Part shown: positions 7,491-13,586 of the stretch, piece after piece
How the letters are laid out: each line of letters opens with the position of its first letter
Position numbering within the stretch: position 1 is the first letter of the stretch
Assembly (NCBI GenBank): GCA_023818865.1
Contig: JAMWDF010000028.1
Span: forward strand, 1-17,407
Direction of reading: 5' to 3'
From: Candidatus Omnitrophota bacterium
GTDB lineage: Bacteria > Ratteibacteria > UBA8468 > B48-G9 > DSTR01
Length of the DNA stretch: 17,407 nt
Notes under the pieces: generated by a model
Database searches by the model: none
Told to the model about the DNA's origin: nothing
The model's input: the letters and a program-made list of their open reading frames with translations, nothing else
Position numbers and translations under genes: made by a program

Positions 7491-7746
7491 TCCAATAGTT
7501 TGCCGTTGCGAGGAAATAAGAGAAAGAGACATTATCAGGGTTATCAAGGCAGGGGCGCGCGACCCGGATGCAGTAAAGAGGATGTTGGGCGCAGGTATGG
7601 GACTTTGTCAAGGGAAGACCTGTGGTTCATTGATTGCCAAGATTATTGCCAGGGAAACAGGAAGATCGCTTTCGGAATTGTTACCCGCGAAGGTGCGTCC
7701 TCCTGTCAGGCCGATAAAAATAGCCAGGCTGAAAAAGCCGAATTGA
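7471..7746 (+). CDS. BFD-like [2Fe-2S]-binding subunit
   Basis: This small protein of 91 residues has the bacterioferritin-associated ferredoxin (BFD) fold signature: IVCRCEEI (C11, C13), then a helix, then GAGMGLCQGKTCG (C46, C51). In HcnB, OoxA and SoxA relatives this domain is fused to the C-terminus of the FAD/NAD subunit; here it stands alone. The tail (PAKVRPPVRPIKIARLKK) is basic and proline-rich, like the linker seen in the fused proteins. The start is uncertain: ATG 7471 and in-frame ATG 7456 are both possible and neither has a good ribosome site. It overlaps the ferredoxin gene by about 20 bases and precedes the cyclase gene by 34 bases. Confidence 0.85.
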   Translation: MSLGKNNPIVCRCEEIRERDIIRVIKAGARDPDAVKRMLGAGMGLCQGKTCGSLIAKIIARETGRSLSELLPAKVRPPVRPIKIARLKKPN

Positions 7747-7780
7747 ATTAGCAAAACCGAGGGAAAAACCAGGAGGAAGA

Positions 7781-8437
7781 ATGAAGTATATAGACCTGAC
7801 TGGAATGATAGAAAATGGTATGTGGGAATACGGTCACCCCTATCCGAAAGTAGAAATTGCTCAAGTGAGTTCCATTGATGATAGCACTTCATACGCTGAC
7901 TACAAGGTAAATGCCCACCGGATAACTTTTTCTTCTTCCTCGGCCACTTATGTGCAAACATCAGCAGAGATGTTCAAAGGGAAACCAACAATTGAACAAA
8001 TACCCCTTGAAAGGCTTATATTGGATGCGGTTGTAGTCAGGATTGCCAAAGGACCGGCGGAGGTCATCACCGTAAAGGAACTTGAAGAAAAAAATCTTCA
8101 GCTCAAGAAAGGAGAAGGGCTGATTGTGGCCACCGGCTGGGAAAAATTCTGGAACAAAGAGAATTTTGTCAAAGATAGTCCCCATTTCACTCCTGAAAGT
8201 ATGACCTGGGTGCTGAGTAAAGGCATTTCACTTCTGGCAGGAGATATGACTATTTACGATGACTATTACCAGCCAACCGGCCTGCTGAAAGACCTCTTCT
8301 CCCGCGATGTTCTGGTAGTAGCTCCCTTGATAAACCTAGAGAAGATTACCCGGTCAAGAGTGAAGCTGATTGCTTTGCCGCTTAAGGTGAAAGGGATAAG
8401 CGGTTGTCCTTGTCGGGTAGTGGCGATAGAGGAGTGA
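7781..8437 (+). CDS. Cyclase/kynurenine-formamidase-family protein lacking the metal-binding motif
   Basis: This 218-residue protein aligns by eye along its whole length with the cyclase family (Pfam Cyclase; KynB, isatin hydrolase and others). It has YIDLTGMIENGMW at the start, KGKPTIEQIPLERLILDAVVV (66-86), GLIVATGWEKFW, ISLLAGDM, and LPLKVKGISGCPCRVVA at the end. The family hydrolyses amides or lactams with a metal held by H-x-G-T-H-x-D-x-P-x-H. Here the corresponding residues (53-63) are S-S-A-T-Y-V-Q-T-S-A-E. The usual C-terminal Glu (ENL) is Ala in VVAPL (A181). A strong AGGAGG (7771-7776) precedes the ATG, and the frame is intact, so it is not a decayed pseudogene. It is the last gene of the operon. 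Function is unknown; it could be non-metal hydrolase, binding protein or regulatory partner. Confidence 0.85.
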   Translation: MKYIDLTGMIENGMWEYGHPYPKVEIAQVSSIDDSTSYADYKVNAHRITFSSSSATYVQTSAEMFKGKPTIEQIPLERLILDAVVVRIAKGPAEVITVKELEEKNLQLKKGEGLIVATGWEKFWNKENFVKDSPHFTPESMTWVLSKGISLLAGDMTIYDDYYQPTGLLKDLFSRDVLVVAPLINLEKITRSRVKLIALPLKVKGISGCPCRVVAIEE

Positions 8438-8493
8438 GCGTAGGGAAGAAGATTACCTGCCTGGTTTAATTTTTCACTAAGACGGCGCTAGAC

Positions 8494-8521
8494 TTGACAG
8501 GGATAATAGGCATGCTATAAT
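8494..8521 (+). promoter_or_regulatory. Consensus sigma70-like promoter before the regulator gene
   Basis: TTGACA (8494-8499) and TATAAT (8516-8521) match the consensus exactly, with a 16-base spacer. The spacer holds the palindrome GCATGC (8510-8515) within an imperfect inverted repeat flanked by ATAATAG and TATAAT, a plausible autoregulatory operator. The coding start is about 40 bases downstream. Confidence 0.75.
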
Positions 8522-8562
8522 AGCAGTAAAATAACAGTAGAATATGACAATAAAAAGAGGAA

Positions 8563-9717
8563 ATGGAAGTGAATTCTCCCAAAATTGGAAAGTCTGAGAA
8601 GAGTCTACTAAAGAGGTCCTTCAAGTCTGACTTGGTAGCTAATGCAATCAAGAAGCAAATCAAAACCGGTGAACTTCTTCCTGGTGATCCCTTGGTTTCT
8701 GAACGAGCCCTTTCTGCCCTTTATAATGTAAGTCTGGTCTCTGTCAGACGCGCCCTGTTAAGACTGGAAAGAGAGGGCATCATAGAAAAGAAGTGGGGTC
8801 TGGGAAATTTTGTCAGGGGCACAGTTGACGGAAAAGAGCATATCGGTGTGATTGTTCCCCATCTGAGGAATGCTATTTTTGTTGAGTTCTTAAGAGAGAT
8901 TATTCTCCAGGCTGGAGAAAGAGGCTACCACGTGGTAGTTGCTGACGCGGATAACAAGGTGGAACAAGAGAAGATGTTTATTAGCAGTTTTGCAGAACGC
9001 GGCATCAGGAATGTTTTGAAATTTCCCAATATAATTTCCCAGGAAGAAAAAATCCGGCGGGAAATGATGAGACTGGGTATAAATTTTGTCATCATTAATG
9101 ATTTCTGGACAGACCTTCCCTCCACCCAGGTAAGGGTTGATGAAAATTACGGAACTTCTCTGATAATGGAACATCTTTTTTCCCTGGGACATCAGAATAT
9201 TGCCTACCTTGATGATGGAAAGGAACTGAGGGGGAAGATATACAGTTGCTACAAGAAATACTTGGAAGAAAAGGGATGGTATAGAAATGACTTTGTTTAC
9301 CTAGGGACACCAGAAGGGGTGGCTCTTTCTCGGGGTGTCCAGTTTCTCTTGGAGAAAAAAGGTATCCTCACGGCCTGCATAACGCCCTATGACTGTTTTG
9401 CCATTTATTTCTTAGAAAACCTGGTTAAGCGATGCCATTACGCTATTCCAGATGATTTAGCGATTTGTGGTTTTGATGGTGTTTCTGAAGCAGGAAAACC
9501 AGACATCTCCCTCACGACGGTCAGACAACCACGAGAAAGGATTGTTTCTGAGGCGCTGGAATTACTTCTGAGGAAGCGGGGAAATGATGATGCTTCTGTT
9601 ACAGTTGAGATCAAGCCAGAACTGGTGGTGAGGAAAAGCACTGACGGAAGGTTTGTCCCGGATAGAGAAGAAGTGAAACAAGCGGTCAGAAACATAGAGA
9701 GGAGGTGGACAATATGA
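8563..9717 (+). CDS. GntR-type winged-helix regulator with LacI-type sugar-binding domain
   Basis: This 384-residue transcription factor joins an N-terminal GntR winged helix (about 20-88: AIKKQIKTGELLPGD, then LVSERALSALYNVSLVSVRRAL, then REGIIEKKWGLGNFV) to a LacI/periplasmic-binding-like effector domain (about 93-355: IGVIVPHL, EHLFSLGHQNIAYLDDG, ITPYDCFAIYF, ICGFDGV, LTTVRQP). This arrangement is that of AraR-like sugar-responsive regulators. The effector is probably a sugar or glycan fragment (inference). ATG 8563 is only 2 bases after GAGG, so the in-frame GTG at 8569, about 8 bases from it, may be the true start. The stop overlaps the first pseudopilin start as ATGA, so the regulator is co-translated with them, which is unusual and suggests it controls its own operon. 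Confidence 0.88.
   Translation: MEVNSPKIGKSEKSLLKRSFKSDLVANAIKKQIKTGELLPGDPLVSERALSALYNVSLVSVRRALLRLEREGIIEKKWGLGNFVRGTVDGKEHIGVIVPHLRNAIFVEFLREIILQAGERGYHVVVADADNKVEQEKMFISSFAERGIRNVLKFPNIISQEEKIRREMMRLGINFVIINDFWTDLPSTQVRVDENYGTSLIMEHLFSLGHQNIAYLDDGKELRGKIYSCYKKYLEEKGWYRNDFVYLGTPEGVALSRGVQFLLEKKGILTACITPYDCFAIYFLENLVKRCHYAIPDDLAICGFDGVSEAGKPDISLTTVRQPRERIVSEALELLLRKRGNDDASVTVEIKPELVVRKSTDGRFVPDREEVKQAVRNIERRWTI
9700..9705 (+). promoter_or_regulatory. Strong ribosome binding site inside the regulator gene
   Basis: AGGAGG at 9700-9705 lies within the last codons of the regulator and 8 bases before the ATG at 9714. It decides that start over the in-frame GTG at 9705 and supports translational coupling. 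Confidence 0.8.
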
Positions 9718-10475
9718 AAAGAAGGAAAGGTTTTACTTTGATTGAATTGCTGGTGGTAATTGCTATTATTGCGGTGCTGGCGGCATTAGTTCTTCCGGTC
9801 TTGCAGGAAGCCATGGAGAAAGCGAACCAGGTTTCCTGCATGAATAATATGAAGCAGATTGGTATGGCGATGCTGTTATATGTTGAGAACTGGGAGGGTT
9901 ACATCGGACCATTGGGTCATGGTTCAACGAACTGGGGTTTCAACTACTATAGGGATGCAACCAATTGCGAGAATATTCCTTATCAACCAAATTATATTTC
10001 AGCGCTCTATCCCTATTTAAGAAATTACAAGATTTTCCAATGTCCCCGAGCCACCAAGCCAATTACCTATAATTGGCAGGAGTGCAGTCGTTACACAGTA
10101 AATGATTATCTCTGTCTGAGAGCACTGGGCGGCCTGGGTGATGATGGGACCATTTGGCATGGCGTTACGACTGATGCTGTTCTTTGGGGCGGCCAATTGA
10201 AAAGGGTCAAATATCCTTCGCGTATTATTTATGTCACTGAGGGAGGAGTTTGCCGGCAGTACAATGGTGTTGCTCTTATTGGAAGTCCTTGGCCTGGCGG
10301 AAAGTTAAATTTTGACAGAGGATTCTGTGTTGAATATGCATCAAGTCCTTCCCGGATCCACGGAAATTTTGTAAATGCAGTTTTCTGTGATGCTCATGCA
10401 GAATTGATTGCCTGGAGAGAATTGGTTAGTACTGGAACAAATGGCTGTTATTACTGGAATCCGACCCTTCCTTAA
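9714..10475 (+). CDS. Pseudopilin-like protein 1 (type II secretion/type IV pilin N-terminus)
   Basis: This 253-residue protein begins MKRRKG followed by FTLIELLVVIAII, the class III prepilin signal: cleavage after G6, F at +1, E at +5 (E11), then a hydrophobic helix. The CMNNMKQIGMAMLLYVEN segment follows as usual in DUF1559-like prepilins. Near the C-terminus HGNFVNAVFCDAHAE gives H-x9-D-A, a variant of the family H-x9-D-G motif. The mature part has many Cys, Trp and Tyr residues and would be displayed outside the inner membrane after processing by a prepilin peptidase, which is not in this window. Whether it forms a filament, a secretion pseudopilus or a surface anchor is not known. It is the first of three paralogues. 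Confidence 0.88.
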   Translation: MKRRKGFTLIELLVVIAIIAVLAALVLPVLQEAMEKANQVSCMNNMKQIGMAMLLYVENWEGYIGPLGHGSTNWGFNYYRDATNCENIPYQPNYISALYPYLRNYKIFQCPRATKPITYNWQECSRYTVNDYLCLRALGGLGDDGTIWHGVTTDAVLWGGQLKRVKYPSRIIYVTEGGVCRQYNGVALIGSPWPGGKLNFDRGFCVEYASSPSRIHGNFVNAVFCDAHAELIAWRELVSTGTNGCYYWNPTLP

Positions 10476-11250
10476 CCGAGGAGAAAAAATGGACAGAAAA
10501 AATTATGTGAAAAAAGCATTTACTCTTATAGAGCTTCTGGTTGTGATAGCCATCATCGCAATCCTCGCAGCCATGCTTTTGCCGGCCTTGAGCCGGGCGC
10601 AACAGAATGCTTTGAAAGCCAGTTGTCTTTCCAATCTGAAGCAGGTGGGTCTGGCTTTTCATATGTATGCCCAGGATTGGGAAGGTTTTACTCCGGCGTA
10701 TAACACCAAATGGCATAGCCGTCTTCATCCTTCCTACATAGCCAATAGAGAGGTACTCCGTTGTCCAATAGGAACGAAGAAATATCCCGGCTCAACAAAC
10801 TACTTTTTTTGTATGAACATAGGGGCCAGCGGAGTTAAACTGATTGGCGGCGGGGTGAGAAATATGTCCACCTGCATCTTTGTCGGCGACGGATATTCTG
10901 TTTACCAATCTAGTGAAGCAAATGCCTACACCAATGCCACAACGAGCACAGGTTCAGCCTATGACGATAATTGGTATATGGGCCGATACGGCTATGCCTA
11001 CCATCCTGTTTACCGGCACAATGAGAAAGCCAATGTTCTTTTCCTTGATGGTCATGTGGATTCTATTCCTATGGGGAAGGTTGTTGTTAGTGGTGGACAG
11101 TACCATTTTTGCAGTTATGGTGTGGCGGGAATTGAGTGGTCGCCAACTTACTAACAGGAGGTTCAAATGAGAAGACAAGGGTTTACTTTGATTGAGCTTC
11201 TGGTGGTAATTGCTATCATTGCGATTCTGGCAGCAATTCTTCTTCCAGTG
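9729..11250. repeat. Near-identical pilin leader coding segments (9729-9800 and 11179-11250)
   Basis: The first and third pseudopilin genes share a closely similar stretch of about 72 bases over the signal and transmembrane helix, for example the same TTTACTTTGATTGA and CTGGTGGTAATTGCTAT words. The middle gene codes the same residues with different codons. This points to duplication or conversion between genes 1 and 3. Confidence 0.7.
10489..11154 (+). CDS. Pseudopilin-like protein 2, with Ala at the cleavage site
   Basis: This 221-residue protein starts MDRKNYVKKA followed by FTLIELLVVIAIIAILAAMLLPAL. The residue before the predicted cleavage is Ala10 rather than the usual Gly; prepilin peptidases tolerate Ala in some cases. 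The next segment, CLSNLKQVGLAFHMYAQDWEGF, is typical of the H-x9-DG prepilin family. Near the C-terminus YRHNEKANVLFLDGHVD contains a canonical H-x9-D-G. ATG 10489 was chosen because GAGGAG lies 5 bases upstream and the leader follows at once; the longer frame from 10408 overlaps gene 1 and would bury the leader. It is 13 bases downstream of gene 1. Confidence 0.88.
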   Translation: MDRKNYVKKAFTLIELLVVIAIIAILAAMLLPALSRAQQNALKASCLSNLKQVGLAFHMYAQDWEGFTPAYNTKWHSRLHPSYIANREVLRCPIGTKKYPGSTNYFFCMNIGASGVKLIGGGVRNMSTCIFVGDGYSVYQSSEANAYTNATTSTGSAYDDNWYMGRYGYAYHPVYRHNEKANVLFLDGHVDSIPMGKVVVSGGQYHFCSYGVAGIEWSPTY

Positions 11251-11862
11251 CTCTCCAGTGCGAGAGCAAAAGCAAGGCAGGCAGCGTGTATGAACAATCT
11301 GAAACAATGGGGAATTGTTTTTACTATGTACGCTCAGGATTATGGGGTCTGGATTAGCAATGCTCAGGACCTAACCGGTAATAATCAGTGGCCTTCTGCT
11401 TTTGTTTATGCTATGGGAGGACCTTCAAGAGTGGTCAACAAACACACCCACATTCAGGGATTACCACCGTGGTTCTGCCAGGGAGAATTTTACAAAGGCA
11501 GCAACTACTACCAGTTTATGGATGGTTATGCCGGACATAGCAATTGGAAAGGAGCTACTGGCGGTCTCTACCTCATCAATCAGAATATTTTCACCGGGGC
11601 TAATGTTGCGCCAGAACTTCTTACCAATCCGTCTACTTTGGTTTTGCTCTGTGACGGGACAAAAAATGGTGGAAACTACACTTCTGTGTTGAAATTTGAA
11701 AACGGGGTCTGGGTTGATTATTCTGGGCCAAGTTATCCCGCCAACAAATTTGCTGAGTGGCATCGGGGCACAGGCAGTGTTCTTTTTTGCGATGGCCATG
11801 TTGAAGCCAGAACAAAAAGGTCATTAGAAGACGAGAACTTCTGGAAAAGAAAAGGTGGATAA
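11167..11862 (+). CDS. Pseudopilin-like protein 3
   Basis: This 231-residue protein begins MRRQG then FTLIELLVVIAIIAILAAILLPVL, with predicted cleavage after G5 and Glu at +5. CMNNLKQWGIVFTMYAQDYG and the C-terminal WHRGTGSVLFCDGHVE (H-x9-D-G) place it in the same family as its two neighbours. The central part is rich in Gly, Asn, Trp and Tyr, as expected for an exposed domain. AGGAGG at 11156-11161 precedes the ATG by 5 bases. The middle regions of the three paralogues differ strongly, so they may present different surfaces (inference). It lies 19 bases before the deacetylase gene, with no visible terminator. Confidence 0.88.
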   Translation: MRRQGFTLIELLVVIAIIAILAAILLPVLSSARAKARQAACMNNLKQWGIVFTMYAQDYGVWISNAQDLTGNNQWPSAFVYAMGGPSRVVNKHTHIQGLPPWFCQGEFYKGSNYYQFMDGYAGHSNWKGATGGLYLINQNIFTGANVAPELLTNPSTLVLLCDGTKNGGNYTSVLKFENGVWVDYSGPSYPANKFAEWHRGTGSVLFCDGHVEARTKRSLEDENFWKRKGG

Positions 11863-11881
11863 CCTTCAATAGGTTTTCTTT

Positions 11882-12649
11882 ATGAAAATTCTTAATATCC
11901 AAGCCCATCCGGATGATGCTGAATGCCACTGTGGCGGTACACTGGCAAAATATTCAGAGAGAGGGGACGAGATTTATTACCTGGTCTGCACCAAGGGAAA
12001 CCGTGGTACCTGTGACAGAAACCTTGATATTGAAAAACTGGCAGAAATTAGGAAAAAAGAAACCCTTGAATCAGCAAAAGTTCTGGGAGTAAAGGATGTT
12101 TTTTTTCTGGATGGCGAAGATGGATTTCTGTGTCCTACCCCTGAATTGAGAGGCAAAATCATGCAGGTTATCAGGAAGGTAAAGCCAGAAATGGTGATGA
12201 CCCTTGACCCATTCCTTCCTTATGAAATTCATCCTGACCACAGAACAGTGGGGATTCTTGCTGCTGAGGCAGTGGTTTTTGCCTGCTTTCCCCATTTTTA
12301 TCCTGAACACTTGAAGGAAGGAATCCAACCACATTTCGTCAGGGAACTTTATTTCTACCGGACAAGAGAGCCAAACTATTATGAGGATGTGACGCTCTAT
12401 ATGGAAAGGAAAAAGCGTGCCTGTTACTGCCATGAAAGCCAGGTGATAATGGGTGGAACTCAAAGGAGAATAGCCACTGGAGATCCAAGGAGCATAGAGG
12501 AACTCGGAAGGGAAACATTTGATGAACTGGCAGTAAGAATTTCCGAGCGGTTTGGGAAACAGATTGGTGTGAAGTACGCCGAGGGCTTCAAAAAGTTCGA
12601 AGTAAGAGCTGGTCACCTCGTTCTGGAAGAAGATGATAGAACTGGTTGA
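11882..12649 (+). CDS. PIG-L/LmbE-family zinc-dependent deacetylase
   Basis: This 255-residue protein has both hallmarks of the PIG-L/LmbE family, whose members remove acetyl groups from N-acetylglucosamine-type substrates: AHPDDAE (H9, D11, D12) and HPDH (117-120). By analogy H9, D12 and H120 hold zinc and D11 is the base. There is no signal peptide, so it should act in the cytoplasm, most likely on an imported amino-sugar compound (inference). The start is preceded only by a weak AGG. The stop lies 17 bases inside the next gene, which indicates an operon with the sialidase-like gene. Confidence 0.9.
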   Translation: MKILNIQAHPDDAECHCGGTLAKYSERGDEIYYLVCTKGNRGTCDRNLDIEKLAEIRKKETLESAKVLGVKDVFFLDGEDGFLCPTPELRGKIMQVIRKVKPEMVMTLDPFLPYEIHPDHRTVGILAAEAVVFACFPHFYPEHLKEGIQPHFVRELYFYRTREPNYYEDVTLYMERKKRACYCHESQVIMGGTQRRIATGDPRSIEELGRETFDELAVRISERFGKQIGVKYAEGFKKFEVRAGHLVLEEDDRTG

Positions 12650-13586
12650 GTGCAGGAAAATCTATGGCGACGGAAAGCACAATGCTTTCACTGATATTAC
12701 CAGGTGGAAGGATTGTTATTACCTCTGTTTCCGACACGGTTCCAGCCATGTTTCTTTGGACGGCGTTCTGTATGTTTTTTCTTCTCCTGACCTTGAACGA
12801 TGGAATAAGATAGCCGAATTCTCTTTGCAAGGAAAAGACCTCCGCGACCCGAAATTCCTTCCTGATGATAGCCGTCTTTCAGTTTGTATTGCTGTCCGTA
12901 TAGATGCCACTGATACTGCGAAGGATAAAATAGCATTGATGAGCAGTTATGATGGGGAAAAGTGGTCTAAGCTAGTGCTTGTTCATCCCAACCTGGTTTA
13001 CTGGAGACCGCGTTTCTGGGGAGGAAACTGGTATGTGGCAGCTCACCACTATGAAAGTGAAAATCATTCCGGATGTTTTGTGGAACTTCTAGCTTCAAGA
13101 AATGGAGAAACCTGGAGGAAGGTGTCAAGAATATACTCTGGTGACGGCGCCAATGAAACAGAGTTATGGTTCTATCCTGACGGAAAACTACTTGCTGCTG
13201 TAAGAAGAGAAAAAGAACCAAAGGAAATCTGCCTGGCAGTATCAGTGCCACCTTATACTGACTGGATGAAATATGAAACCAGGGTCTGTTTACAGGGGCC
13301 AGCTATTGGTCAGATAGGCAATAAGGTTTATCTTCTTGGCCGGCACTGGAAGGAGTGGGAAAAGCCACGTACTTTGACCCTTTTTGAAATACAGGATTGT
13401 AAAAAACTTATTGAAGTAATGAGCCTGCCTGCAGGTAAACACTGGGATTTTTCCTATGCTTCTTTTTTGAGGGTATCTCCTAATGAAACTGTTGTGAGTT
13501 ACTACTCGGGTCACCAGGATTCAGGAGTAGATGCCACTTCAATTTTTCTTGCCAGGTTGAAAGCCAAAACAGAAGAAGAAAAGTGA
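12633..13586 (+). CDS. Sialidase-fold (six-bladed beta-propeller) protein, no signal peptide
   Basis: This 317-residue protein has the repeated beta-blade pattern of sialidases and related glycan-acting propellers. Asp-box-like turns are at 50-57 (SSPDLERW), 104-111 (SSYDGEKW) and 155-161 (SRNGETW). Candidate active-site residues are R34 in CFRHG, R71 or D72 in DLRDPKF, E176 in NETELWF, R191/R192 in AAVRRE, and Y290/Y291 in VSYYSGH. The substrate is not established; sialic acid should not be assumed because many relatives are uncharacterised. It overlaps the deacetylase by 17 bases and its stop overlaps the next gene's GTG by 4 bases. Lack of a signal peptide suggests a cytoplasmic role beside the deacetylase. 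Confidence 0.78.
   Translation: MIELVECRKIYGDGKHNAFTDITRWKDCYYLCFRHGSSHVSLDGVLYVFSSPDLERWNKIAEFSLQGKDLRDPKFLPDDSRLSVCIAVRIDATDTAKDKIALMSSYDGEKWSKLVLVHPNLVYWRPRFWGGNWYVAAHHYESENHSGCFVELLASRNGETWRKVSRIYSGDGANETELWFYPDGKLLAAVRREKEPKEICLAVSVPPYTDWMKYETRVCLQGPAIGQIGNKVYLLGRHWKEWEKPRTLTLFEIQDCKKLIEVMSLPAGKHWDFSYASFLRVSPNETVVSYYSGHQDSGVDATSIFLARLKAKTEEEK

Noticed and set aside
4414..7746. Hydrogen cyanide synthase HcnABC
   Set aside because: The subunits resemble HcnA, HcnB and HcnC, but sarcosine, opine and proline dehydrogenases share the same parts. The added ferredoxin and separate BFD gene fit the wider family better, so cyanide production is not supported.
7781..8437. Pseudogene call for the cyclase-like gene
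   Set aside because: The frame is complete, the ribosome site is strong, and family segments outside the metal site are well kept, so altered function is more likely than decay.
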